This document shows positions 1 to 6,152 of a stretch of 7,850 nucleotides of DNA, piece by piece (the first letter of the stretch is position 1; each line of letters opens with the position of its first letter). Source of the DNA: an uncultured bacterium (lineage in GTDB: Bacteria; Actinomycetota; Actinomycetes; S36-B12); NCBI GenBank assembly GCA_903908025.1, contig CAIVQM010000293.1:1-7850 (forward strand), written 5' to 3'. The notes under the pieces are model-generated. The model was not told the DNA's origin, did not search any database, and saw nothing but the letters and a program-made list of their open reading frames with translations. Both the position numbers and the translations under genes were made by a program.

Positions 1-355
1 GGCGCTCCACGGCGGCCGTGAAGTTCAGGACGTCGCCGGCGTAGTTGCCGCTCCCGAAGACGACACCGGCACCCGCCTGCGCGATCATGGCGACGGAGTG
101 TGCCTGCTCCTGAGAGGGCGACGCGAATACGTTCCCCACGACCGCTCCATCGGCCAGGCCGGGTCCGACGATCCCCGCGAAAGCTGGATAGTGGCCCGAT
201 CCACCACCCACGATGAACGCCACTTTGCCCGGTCGCGTCTCACGTACACGCACCACACCGCCGGGAACCCCCACGGCATACCGGGAGTGCACATCAAGGA
301 AGCCCGTAAGCATGTCCTCGACGAACGTGTTCGGATCGTTGACAAGCCATGTCAT
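1..355 (-). CDS. Dihydroxyacetone kinase family protein, DhaK/DAK1 domain (N-terminal part, cut by window edge)
   Basis: The first 118 residues of a DAK1-domain kinase are visible; the gene continues beyond position 1. The family phosphorylates short ketoses such as dihydroxyacetone in the cytoplasm, and relatives act on erythrulose. Visible landmarks are the glycine-rich VGGGSGHYPAF segment (about residues 49-59), GAVVGNVFASPS (about 72-83) and GNYAGDVLNF near residue 110, which match the conserved N-terminal loops of DhaK. The substrate-binding histidine expected further on is outside the window. The start is the ATG at 355, preceded by GGGGA about 6 nt upstream. The gene lies 47 bp downstream of the SnoaL-like gene on the same strand, probably in one operon with it. 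The GHYPAF and GNYAGD wording, where classical DhaK has GHEPAH and NYTGD, suggests a tetrulose-kinase-like subgroup, but the substrate is not determined. The family call is firm. Confidence 0.9.
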   Translation of the reverse strand, partial: MTWLVNDPNTFVEDMLTGFLDVHSRYAVGVPGGVVRVRETRPGKVAFIVGGGSGHYPAFAGIVGPGLADGAVVGNVFASPSQEQAHSVAMIAQAGAGVVFGSGNYAGDVLNFTAAVER

Positions 356-402
356 GCGATTCCCCGATCGTCACGCATGCGGGCTGACTCGACTTCGACT
401 GC

Positions 403-795
403 TCAGGTCGACGAGGCGTCTGTGTGGTGGTGCACGAGGCGCCATCCGTCCGACTCGCGCCGGAAGACATTCGTCGCCCGGTGGGTCAGGTTCGCCGATG
501 CGCCGTCGATGACATGGTCGATGCCATGCTCGGTGCACACCGTGTAGCCCATGTCGGACGTCTCGACGAGATGAACGTCCGTGACCTCGATGCGGCCTCC
601 GAGTTGCATGGCGGCCGACTGGCGAAAGGTGTCGGCGACGGACTGGCGGCCGACGGCGAAACCGCCGAAGGGTCCTGCGTAGGTGACGTCGTCTTCCAGT
701 GACCACACGGCCAACACCGGATCGGCATCGCCCGTCAGCATCACGTTGAGGGAGCTGTACAGGTCGTCATGTGCGGAGGAAAGTGACTGGCTCAT
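403..795 (-). CDS. SnoaL/NTF2-like small protein (DUF4440-type)
   Basis: A complete 130-residue protein with the length and pattern of the SnoaL-like/NTF2 superfamily. It has an N-terminal helix, an aromatic and acidic middle (EDDVTYAGPFGGF, with G-R-Q-S soon after), and a C-terminal pair of strands ending in the common FRRESDGWRLVHHH signature. Members of this fold are cone-shaped barrels that act as isomerases, cyclases, hydrolases or ligand-binding subunits; the exact role cannot be read from sequence. The ATG at 795 has a good GAGGAG ribosome site about 8 nt upstream. The ABM-like gene ends 24 bp upstream and the DAK1 kinase starts 47 bp downstream, all on the minus strand, so co-transcription is likely. 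A role in handling a sugar-like or ketone intermediate of the kinase is possible but inferred only from position. Confidence 0.8.
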   Translation of the reverse strand: MSQSLSSAHDDLYSSLNVMLTGDADPVLAVWSLEDDVTYAGPFGGFAVGRQSVADTFRQSAAMQLGGRIEVTDVHLVETSDMGYTVCTEHGIDHVIDGASANLTHRATNVFRRESDGWRLVHHHTDASST

Positions 796-819
796 GCGCT
801 AACTCCTCGGACGGTGTGG

Positions 820-1104
820 TCAGGCGGTCTGGTAGAGCGTGCATTCGGCGAGGCGCTCCTCAGGAGCAGTCTCGAAGCCACCGCTGACGTCCGCCAGTGC
901 GGGCATTAGCGTGCCGGTGACAAATGTGCCGAGGGCTTCGGATGACTCCCACACAGCGCTGATGAGCCAGCCGCCTTCCGTGGGTCCGGCGGCACTCGAT
1001 AGCTGCCCCGCGGGCAGCGCTCCGTCGGCATGCACGGCGTTCAGGATGACGGCGTACTGCTCCGCCGTCCCACCGGGATAGAAGTGCGTCATCAGAAAGG
1101 CCAT
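820..1104 (-). CDS. Small dimeric alpha/beta-barrel protein (ABM/Dabb-like)
   Basis: A 94-residue protein that looks like a single ferredoxin-like domain of the dimeric alpha/beta-barrel class (antibiotic biosynthesis monooxygenase-like). It opens with a strand and FYPGGTAEQYAVI, has a central GGWLISAVWESSEAL segment typical of these proteins, a helix with FVTGTLMPAL, and a short final strand. Such proteins dimerise and act as small oxygenases, isomerases or stress-associated proteins, often without cofactor. No catalytic residue can be named here. The ATG at 1104 is preceded by GGGAG about 6 nt upstream. It is the first gene of the minus-strand run with the SnoaL-like protein and the DAK1 kinase; the gap to the next gene is 24 bp. 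Fold assignment is likely; function is unknown. Confidence 0.75.
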   Translation of the reverse strand: MAFLMTHFYPGGTAEQYAVILNAVHADGALPAGQLSSAAGPTEGGWLISAVWESSEALGTFVTGTLMPALADVSGGFETAPEERLAECTLYQTA

Positions 1105-1137
1105 CGTTGCTCCCAGTCCACGGTCCCGACGCCAGTG

Positions 1138-1143
1138 AGTCTA
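1138..1143 (-). promoter_or_regulatory. Candidate -10 element for the ABM-SnoaL-kinase operon
   Basis: On the minus strand the hexamer TAGACT fits the actinobacterial TANNNT -10 consensus. Transcription would begin near 1131, giving a leader of about 27 nt that contains the GGGAG ribosome site of the gene starting at 1104. No convincing TTGACA-like -35 box is seen at the usual distance, so this is a tentative call. Confidence 0.35.
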
Positions 1144-1345
1144 GGGGGGCATCACGAAGCGGCGTGGGAACAGTCGCAAAGGTCGATGCGCCTATGGAGT
1201 CTCGGGGCCCACAGCCCATCCGGTGAAGACAAGGACCCTTGTCATCGCGCTCACCCTGGTGGCGGCAGATCGGCACAATGGCGGTGATCCTCGCCCTGAC
1301 CCCGTTGGCCGAGTACGCCGCCCAGCGGTCCGGGGTCGAGCACTA
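1144..1345. other. Gap between operons with no assigned gene
   Basis: The full gap between the ABM-like gene and the flavoprotein gene runs from 1105 to 1345. Besides the candidate -10 element it holds an unassigned open stretch on the plus strand. A GTG at 1223 begins an apparently hydrophobic start (KTRTLVIALTLVAA), and in another frame an ATG at 1278 reads MAVILALTPLAEYAAQ and so on to a TAG at 1347-1349, which overlaps the flavoprotein stop on the other strand. Neither has a good ribosome site, and no family is recognised. No clear terminator hairpin with a U-tract was seen downstream of the flavoprotein gene. Confidence 0.4.
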
Positions 1346-2998
1346 CTAGGCGACCGGAATCGACTGGGCGTGGTTGAAGATGTTCGTCTGGTCCCATCGT
1401 CGCTTGATGTCAACGAGGTTCCGCGGGTTCCTGCGGTAGTTGTCCTGAAAGTAGAGGGTGAGCGCGTCGTCGATCCGACCGTCGGCGTGGGTGCCGAGGT
1501 CGCTGTCCGGGTAGTTGTAGTAGCAGCCATCAACGATGCCCGTGGGATCCCGCGCGGGGTCCGGTACGCCGCCGTATGCAGCGTAGGTGTCGCCATACAT
1601 CCCGCGGATCCAGTCGAGATGGGCCTGCTCCTGTGCTGCTGCCCGTCCGGCATCGGAATCACCGACGAGCGAGGCGTTGTTCCAGTACGTCTGGAACTGC
1701 AGCTTGAGCAACGATGAGCGCTGCGGGACTGCGGTCGCGGTCGATGCGTGGCGATTGATGGCACCGCCGTAGCTGTCGACCTGCACCAGGGACTGGGTCA
1801 TGTCACTGCGTGGCACGCCCTCGGGGTAGGTGTTCAGCCAGTGGTGAATGGCATCGACCTGTGTCTCGGGCATGGCGGCCCGCAGGTAGGACGACTTGTA
1901 CTTGCCGAACTGGTTGGGCCCCGCTCCGTTGAGGGTCCACAGTGCCTCCAGCAGGGTGAGGTGCTGCACCCTCTGCTGGCCGGGGGCCACCCGTGACGCT
2001 GCGGAGAAGCGCTTCTGTGCGGCCGTGACGGTTCTCCCAACCTCCGTGAGATGAGCGTCTCTCTCGACCCCTGGCGCCGACGCGATCTGCAGGGTCATCG
2101 CTACCTGGCCCTTGGCGACGTGGTTCAGCGCGAGCAGTGAGAAGTGGCGACCCGGCATATCGGCAACCCAATCCGCGTACTCCGCGAGGAGCCGTCGGAA
2201 GCCCGTGCTGGTGAGGTCGGACCAGTTCCATGCGACCGTCCAGATACTCGCGTACGCGGGTGCCACGGGAGGGTTGGCAAAGTAGAAGCGGACGATGACC
2301 CCGAAGTTGCCGCCGCCCGCGCCGCGCGCTGCCCAGAAGAGGTCGCGTTCCGCGTCATCGGTGCTCGAGTCCGATACGTGGCGCAGGGTCGCTTTGGCCG
2401 TCGCGGCATCCCACGTCACGATGTCTATCGCGGTCACGCGGTCGATGGACAGTCCGTACTCTCGCGACAGCAGCCCGTAACCACCTCCGCTGATGTGCCC
2501 ACCGGCTCCGACCGAGGCGCAGGAGCCATCCGGCAGGGTCCGTCCGAAGACGTTGAGCAACGTCCGGTACGCCGACCAGTTGTCGCAGCCGGCGTCGACG
2601 AAGTAGGCGCCGACGGTCGGGTCGAACCCGGCCGAGTTGACCCCCGACATGTCGATGATCGCCTGAGTGGATGCGTTGTAGGTGAAGTCCTCGTAGCAGT
2701 GCCGGCCGGAGACGACTTTGACGTTGCTGCCGTGGGCGGCGATGGCCGCCTCGACACACGCGGCCACGTCGGCCGCTCGTGTCGGGACGCACACCATCTC
2801 CAGACCGTCTGCGAACCAGCGACGGTTGAAGCCCTGCCGGTCACTCGGGATCGGGAGCCGCGTTGAGACGGTCACTTCGGTGTCAGCCGCCTGCGCGGGA
2901 GATGCGCCAGGGCGCAGGAGCAGCCCGGCAGCACCGGTCGCGGCTAGGCCGGTGAGAAAGGCACGTCGCGAGGGTAGGGCGGCTTCAGATCCGGGCAT
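1346..2998 (-). CDS. Tat-exported bicovalent FAD oxidase, berberine-bridge/sugar-oxidase (BBE) family
   Basis: A complete 550-residue flavoprotein oxidase. Residues 1-37 form a twin-arginine signal (SRRAFLTG at 10-17, hydrophobic stretch, A-Q-A at 35-37), so it should be exported folded with its cofactor. The FAD_binding_4 domain follows. GRH at 98-100 supplies His100, and the G-S-C before ASVGAGGHISGGGYG supplies Cys160, the pair used for 8-alpha-histidyl and 6-cysteinyl FAD attachment in this family. Their 60-residue spacing equals that of the sugar oxidase GOOX and of AknOx. Tyr174 in GGGYG corresponds to a catalytic tyrosine of AknOx; a second may lie in the YYNYPD segment (493-498). The C-terminal BBE domain ends with YFQDNYRRN and the RWD...NIF.HAQSIP signature. 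Substrate is unknown: an oligosaccharide, sugar or secondary metabolite, oxidised with H2O2 release. The start has no Shine-Dalgarno; it fits a leaderless transcript and is divergent from the PLP-enzyme operon. Confidence 0.93.
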   Translation of the reverse strand: MPGSEAALPSRRAFLTGLAATGAAGLLLRPGASPAQAADTEVTVSTRLPIPSDRQGFNRRWFADGLEMVCVPTRAADVAACVEAAIAAHGSNVKVVSGRHCYEDFTYNASTQAIIDMSGVNSAGFDPTVGAYFVDAGCDNWSAYRTLLNVFGRTLPDGSCASVGAGGHISGGGYGLLSREYGLSIDRVTAIDIVTWDAATAKATLRHVSDSSTDDAERDLFWAARGAGGGNFGVIVRFYFANPPVAPAYASIWTVAWNWSDLTSTGFRRLLAEYADWVADMPGRHFSLLALNHVAKGQVAMTLQIASAPGVERDAHLTEVGRTVTAAQKRFSAASRVAPGQQRVQHLTLLEALWTLNGAGPNQFGKYKSSYLRAAMPETQVDAIHHWLNTYPEGVPRSDMTQSLVQVDSYGGAINRHASTATAVPQRSSLLKLQFQTYWNNASLVGDSDAGRAAAQEQAHLDWIRGMYGDTYAAYGGVPDPARDPTGIVDGCYYNYPDSDLGTHADGRIDDALTLYFQDNYRRNPRNLVDIKRRWDQTNIFNHAQSIPVA

Positions 2999-3004
2999 GT
3001 CGTG

Positions 3005-3010
3005 AGCCTA
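3005..3010 (-). promoter_or_regulatory. -10 element for leaderless transcript of the BBE oxidase gene
   Basis: On the minus strand this hexamer reads TAGGCT (TANNNT). Counting its last base as -7 puts +1 at 2998, the A of the oxidase ATG. There is no Shine-Dalgarno in the 30-bp gap. This matches the geometry known for leaderless mRNAs of actinobacteria. No -35 consensus is visible. Confidence 0.6.
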
Positions 3011-3016
3011 GGGCGC

Positions 3017-3022
3017 TAGTCT
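3017..3022 (+). promoter_or_regulatory. -10 element for leaderless transcript of the PLP-enzyme operon
   Basis: TAGTCT fits TANNNT. With its last base at -7, +1 falls on 3029, the G of the GTG start of the PLP enzyme. No ribosome site precedes that GTG, which supports leaderless translation. No -35 consensus is visible. Confidence 0.6.
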
Positions 3023-3028
3023 CGTGCG

Positions 3029-4237
3029 GTGGATGGAACCGGGGGAAGCCCTCCATGGCAGTGGCTCGCCGCCGTTGCTGGGGAACATGGCGATGGCTTC
3101 TACCTGATAGACCCGGCCGCTGCTCGCACGTGTATCGGGGCCATCCGGCAGCAGTTCGGCAAGGCCGTTGGGCCCGTCCAGCTTGCCTACTCGTACAAGA
3201 CCAACCACACCCCAGCACTCTGTCGGCTGGCACGCGAGCAGGGGATGTCCGCTGAGGTGGCTTCCGCTCAGGAGCTCTGGCTCGCGAGGTCGATCGGAGT
3301 TCCCGACGCCGACATCATCCTCACTGGCGTGGGCCGCGGACCCGACGTTGTGCATAGCGCGCTCGCAGCCGGTTCACTTGTCGTGATCGACGGGCAGCGG
3401 GATGCCGACATGGTGATCGAGTTCGCCTCCCGTCACCGGGAAGAAACGGTAGCTCACGTTCTTCTGCGTGTGGCGGTGCCGACCCCCGCCGCCCCCGCCC
3501 CGCGGTTGGGGATGCAACCGGATGAGGCCGTCGCGCTCGGCCGCCGCCTGATGGACATGCCCGGTGTCGATGTTCTGGGCCTGCACTGCCACAACGTTGA
3601 TCGGTCCCTGCCCGGAATGCGTGCCCGTCTCGCCGTTCTGGGCGCTGTGGGTCAGGAACTGTGGCCGTTCGGACCGCGACTCCTCGATCTCGGCTCACCA
3701 CTGGGCCCCTTCGATCCGGCACACGCTGAGGATCACATAGCGCCGTACGCCAACGCGGCCGCCAGCGCGCTCACGTCCTTGGGCTGGGCGGACACCCACC
3801 TCATCCTTGAGCCGGGCGCAGCCATCGTCGCAGCAGCGGTGAGCCTGGTCGCCAGAGTGCTTGATGTGCGCCAGCAGCCTGGACGCGCGGTTGCGACAAT
3901 CGCGGCGAGCATCCTTCATTCCAGTCCGAATACCCGTCGTGTCGACCTCCCCGTGCAGCATGTCCCTGCCAGCGGGCCGCCTCGGGTAACGGGTGCGGAT
4001 CCTGTCTACCTTGCCGGCTCGACTCTGATCGATGGTGACTGGCTTGCCATCGATCTGCCCTGGTCAGTGCTGCCGGGCGACTTCGTGGTGGTCCAGTCGG
4101 TAGGTGCCTACTCGATCAGTCTCGACAATTCCTTCATCGATCCTCCACTTCCCGTCGTGATCCGCGACGGCGCAGGCTGGGCGACGGTACGTCGCCGGCC
4201 CTCGTTCGAGGAATCCTTCGCCGGGTTCGTCCTGTGA
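3029..4237 (+). CDS. Fold-type III PLP enzyme, ODC/DAP-decarboxylase-like, with altered active site
   Basis: A 402-residue protein of the ornithine/DAP decarboxylase group (alanine-racemase-like barrel, then a beta domain). AYSYKTN places the PLP-binding lysine at Lys57, followed by the family pattern in EVASAQEL. LGLHCHN (184-189) gives the histidine that stacks on PLP, LDLGSPLG (219-226) is the glycine loop, and ILEPG (259-263) the PLP-proximal acid. VGAYSISLDNSFI (358-370) carries the C-terminal tyrosine, Tyr361. Two landmarks are missing: the Arg of E-P-G-R is Ala264, and the Cys of the usual GPxCDSxD motif is replaced (GSTLIDGD, Leu333). The enzyme may therefore decarboxylate an unusual substrate or do other PLP chemistry. 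The GTG start fits a leaderless transcript. The stop overlaps the MurT-like start as GTGA, indicating coupled translation and a shared pathway. Family is firm, substrate unknown. Confidence 0.88.
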   Translation: MDGTGGSPPWQWLAAVAGEHGDGFYLIDPAAARTCIGAIRQQFGKAVGPVQLAYSYKTNHTPALCRLAREQGMSAEVASAQELWLARSIGVPDADIILTGVGRGPDVVHSALAAGSLVVIDGQRDADMVIEFASRHREETVAHVLLRVAVPTPAAPAPRLGMQPDEAVALGRRLMDMPGVDVLGLHCHNVDRSLPGMRARLAVLGAVGQELWPFGPRLLDLGSPLGPFDPAHAEDHIAPYANAAASALTSLGWADTHLILEPGAAIVAAAVSLVARVLDVRQQPGRAVATIAASILHSSPNTRRVDLPVQHVPASGPPRVTGADPVYLAGSTLIDGDWLAIDLPWSVLPGDFVVVQSVGAYSISLDNSFIDPPLPVVIRDGAGWATVRRRPSFEESFAGFVL

Positions 4238-5445
4238 AGCGGTCGTTTGGGGCGCGTGCGCGACTCGCGGCTGCCAGGGCAGTCGGGTCGGCTGCCGGAG
4301 CAGCCTCACGAATCACTGGCCGTGGTCAGGGCATCGTCGTGACGGGGCGCATGATCCAGCGGATTGCACCCGATGCCCTGGCCCAGCTGTCTGCCGGACG
4401 ATCGACCGTCCTGGTCTCCGGAACGAATGGCAAGTCCACGACCACCGCGATGATCGTGGCTGCTCTGGGTGGTGCCGTTGCCACAAACACCACTGGAGCC
4501 AACATGCCTGGTGGAGTCATCGAGGCGTACTCGCGTTCGCGCGCTCGTGTCGCCGTTATGGAGGTCGACGAGCTGTACGTGCCCGCTATCGGCGCATCGA
4601 CACTCCCGGAGATCTTCGTGGCGCTGAATCTGAGCCGCGACCAGATGGACCGGATGCATGAGGTCGGCTCGGTCGCACGCCGATGGTCCGGCTATCTCGA
4701 TGGCTCCGAGGTGCACGTCATCGCGAATGCGACGGACCCGAACATCGTCGCGGCAGTAGGCACCCGGTCGGCGACCTGGGTGGATCCTGGCTGGGCATGG
4801 CGCCAGGACAGCGTCGTCTGCCCGCGTTGCACGGAAGTGCTGATGTGGGAGTCCGCGCGTTGGTCATGTGTCTGTGGTCTCCGGCAGCCTGTTGCGGACT
4901 ACACAGTCGAAGGTGACGTGGTCCACACTCTGCACGGCGGCAGTTTACGGCTGGAGCTATCCCTCCCGGGCGCCGTCAACCTTGGCAACGCGGCCTTCGC
5001 GATAGCGGTCGCCCAACGCAGGGGTGTCGACAGCGATCTTGCTGCGCGACGGATATCTGCCATTGACGACGTTGAGGGACGTTACGGAACCATCCAGGTC
5101 GGCGGCCGGACCGCACGCACACTGCTCGCCAAGAACCCGGCCGGCTGGGCCAGTCTGCTGCCGATGCTGGCGGACGACGATGTCCTCATCGTGAGCATCA
5201 ATGCCGACGAGGTGGATGGGCTCGATACGTCGTGGCTCTGGGATGTCCCGTTCGAGGAGCTTGCCGGTCGGACGGTGGGGGCCCACGGCGTGCACCGATC
5301 CGATGTGGCCCTACGGCTGGAGGTCGCAGGTGCGCTGCCCGTGGTGGATGCTGATATCCACCGGCTGGCGGGACGCTTGCCGCAGGGGCCGTGCGTGATC
5401 GCTGCAACCTACGGCTCATTCGAGACCCTGCGAGGTCGGCGATGA
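4234..5445 (+). CDS. murT: MurT-like Mur ligase (lipid II isoglutaminyl synthase-type, DUF1727)
   Basis: A 403-residue cytoplasmic ATP-dependent ligase. In the known system MurT with GatD converts the alpha-carboxyl of D-Glu in lipid II to an amide, using ammonia from glutamine. The P-loop is SGTNGKST (62-69), followed by TNTTGANMPGG, MEVDELY (109-115) and NLSRDQMDR of the Mur ligase core. A four-cysteine zinc ribbon (Cys196, Cys199, Cys212, Cys214) is inserted as in MurT. The C-terminal DUF1727 part has LLAKNPAGW (297-305) and DGLDTSWLWD (328-337), whose aspartates correspond to the region that completes the GatD triad in Staphylococcus. It differs from usual actinobacterial MurT in details such as GKST, DELY and the SINADEV stretch, so it may be a divergent paralogue with a different acceptor. 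It starts at a GTG overlapping the PLP-enzyme stop and ends overlapping the GatD start. The symbol is by family, not proven function. Confidence 0.9.
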   Translation: MKRSFGARARLAAARAVGSAAGAASRITGRGQGIVVTGRMIQRIAPDALAQLSAGRSTVLVSGTNGKSTTTAMIVAALGGAVATNTTGANMPGGVIEAYSRSRARVAVMEVDELYVPAIGASTLPEIFVALNLSRDQMDRMHEVGSVARRWSGYLDGSEVHVIANATDPNIVAAVGTRSATWVDPGWAWRQDSVVCPRCTEVLMWESARWSCVCGLRQPVADYTVEGDVVHTLHGGSLRLELSLPGAVNLGNAAFAIAVAQRRGVDSDLAARRISAIDDVEGRYGTIQVGGRTARTLLAKNPAGWASLLPMLADDDVLIVSINADEVDGLDTSWLWDVPFEELAGRTVGAHGVHRSDVALRLEVAGALPVVDADIHRLAGRLPQGPCVIAATYGSFETLRGRR

Positions 5446-6152
5446 CCAACCGACTGACGATCGCTCATGTGTTTCCCGCCCTCTTGGGCACCTACGGCGA
5501 TGCGGGCAATGTCTCGGTGCTCCGGTACCGGGCCGAGGTGCGAGGTATCCGAGTATCAATCGTCGATGTGCTACCCGGTGATCCCGTGCCGGCCACCGCG
5601 GACCTCTATGTGATCGGGGGCGGGGAGGACGCGCAGGAGATGCGGGCAACCGAACTCCTGCGCGCGGACTCCGGGCTATCCATGGCTGTGCATCGTGGCG
5701 CGCCAGTACTCGCCGTGTGCGCGGGCATGCAGATCCTGGGGGAGTGGTTCACAGATGGTTCAGACAGTCGCGTCGCCGGCCTCGGACTGCTCGATCTGAG
5801 GACCGATAGACGATCAGTTCGCGCTGTTGGAGATGTCATTGCTGACACGACCGGTGTTCTCGACCTCCCGACGTTGATCGGCTTCGAGAACCACCGGGGA
5901 GCAACCTCGCTCGGTGCCGACGCGCGACCGTTGGCGAGAGTGCTGCACGGCATCGGCAATGGTGCAGCCGAACCAGTGGAGGGGGCCCTACAGGGCTCCG
6001 TCATCGGCACCTATCTGCATGGACCGGTGCTCGCGCTCAACCCGGCCTTGGCCGACTACCTGCTGACCCAGGTCGTCGGGGATCTTGCGCCGATGGATGA
6101 CGTGCGTGCCGAGGAGTTCAGGGCGAACCGGTTTCAGCGCGCCCGGGCGTGA
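5442..6152 (+). CDS. gatD: GatD-like class I glutamine amidotransferase (CobB/CobQ type)
   Basis: A 236-residue glutaminase that should supply ammonia to the adjacent MurT-like ligase. VFPALLGTYGDAGNV (10-24) matches the GatD N-terminus, and GGGED at 59-63 is the next conserved loop. The nucleophile is Cys93 in VCAGMQILG, and the catalytic His193 lies in IGTYLHGPVLALNP; Staphylococcus GatD uses Cys94 and His189. The third catalytic residue is expected from MurT, as in the known complex. The ATG at 5442 overlaps the MurT stop (ATGA) and has GAGG upstream within the murT end. A start about 51 bp upstream would overlap murT heavily and is less likely. The last 35 bp overlap the 3' end of the convergent DUF218 gene. 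CobB/CobQ of cobalamin synthesis is rejected because the protein is short and paired with MurT. Confidence 0.92.
   Translation: MTNRLTIAHVFPALLGTYGDAGNVSVLRYRAEVRGIRVSIVDVLPGDPVPATADLYVIGGGEDAQEMRATELLRADSGLSMAVHRGAPVLAVCAGMQILGEWFTDGSDSRVAGLGLLDLRTDRRSVRAVGDVIADTTGVLDLPTLIGFENHRGATSLGADARPLARVLHGIGNGAAEPVEGALQGSVIGTYLHGPVLALNPALADYLLTQVVGDLAPMDDVRAEEFRANRFQRARA

Larger units (their letters stand above)
3005..3022. repeat. 18-bp imperfect dyad joining two divergent -10 elements
   Basis: The segment AGCCTAGGGCGCTAGTCT matches its own reverse complement at 14 of 18 positions. Its two ends are exactly the two TANNNT hexamers (TAGGCT on minus, TAGTCT on plus), separated by 6 bp. The symmetry follows partly from the two -10 boxes, but it could also serve as an operator that controls both directions. 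Confidence 0.5.

Noticed and set aside
1223..1717. 164-codon plus-strand open frame starting at GTG 1223
   Set aside because: Most of it is antisense to the oxidase gene; there is no ribosome site, and beyond the first 15 residues the protein has no recognisable pattern.
2144..2866. 240-codon open frame on the plus strand inside the oxidase gene
   Set aside because: It is antisense to a well-supported BBE oxidase, its composition is rich in Arg, Gly and Val as expected of a GC-rich shadow frame, and no domain is recognised.
3029..4237. Alanine racemase assignment for the PLP enzyme
   Set aside because: The order of motifs (Y-K-x-N, G-L-H-x-H, L-D-L-G-x-x-x-G, E-P-G, G-A-Y) is that of the ODC/DAP-decarboxylase group, not of alanine racemase.
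5442..6152. Cobalamin CobB/CobQ assignment for the amidotransferase
   Set aside because: The protein lacks the N-terminal synthetase domain of CobB/CobQ, has GatD length and catalytic positions, and is paired with MurT.
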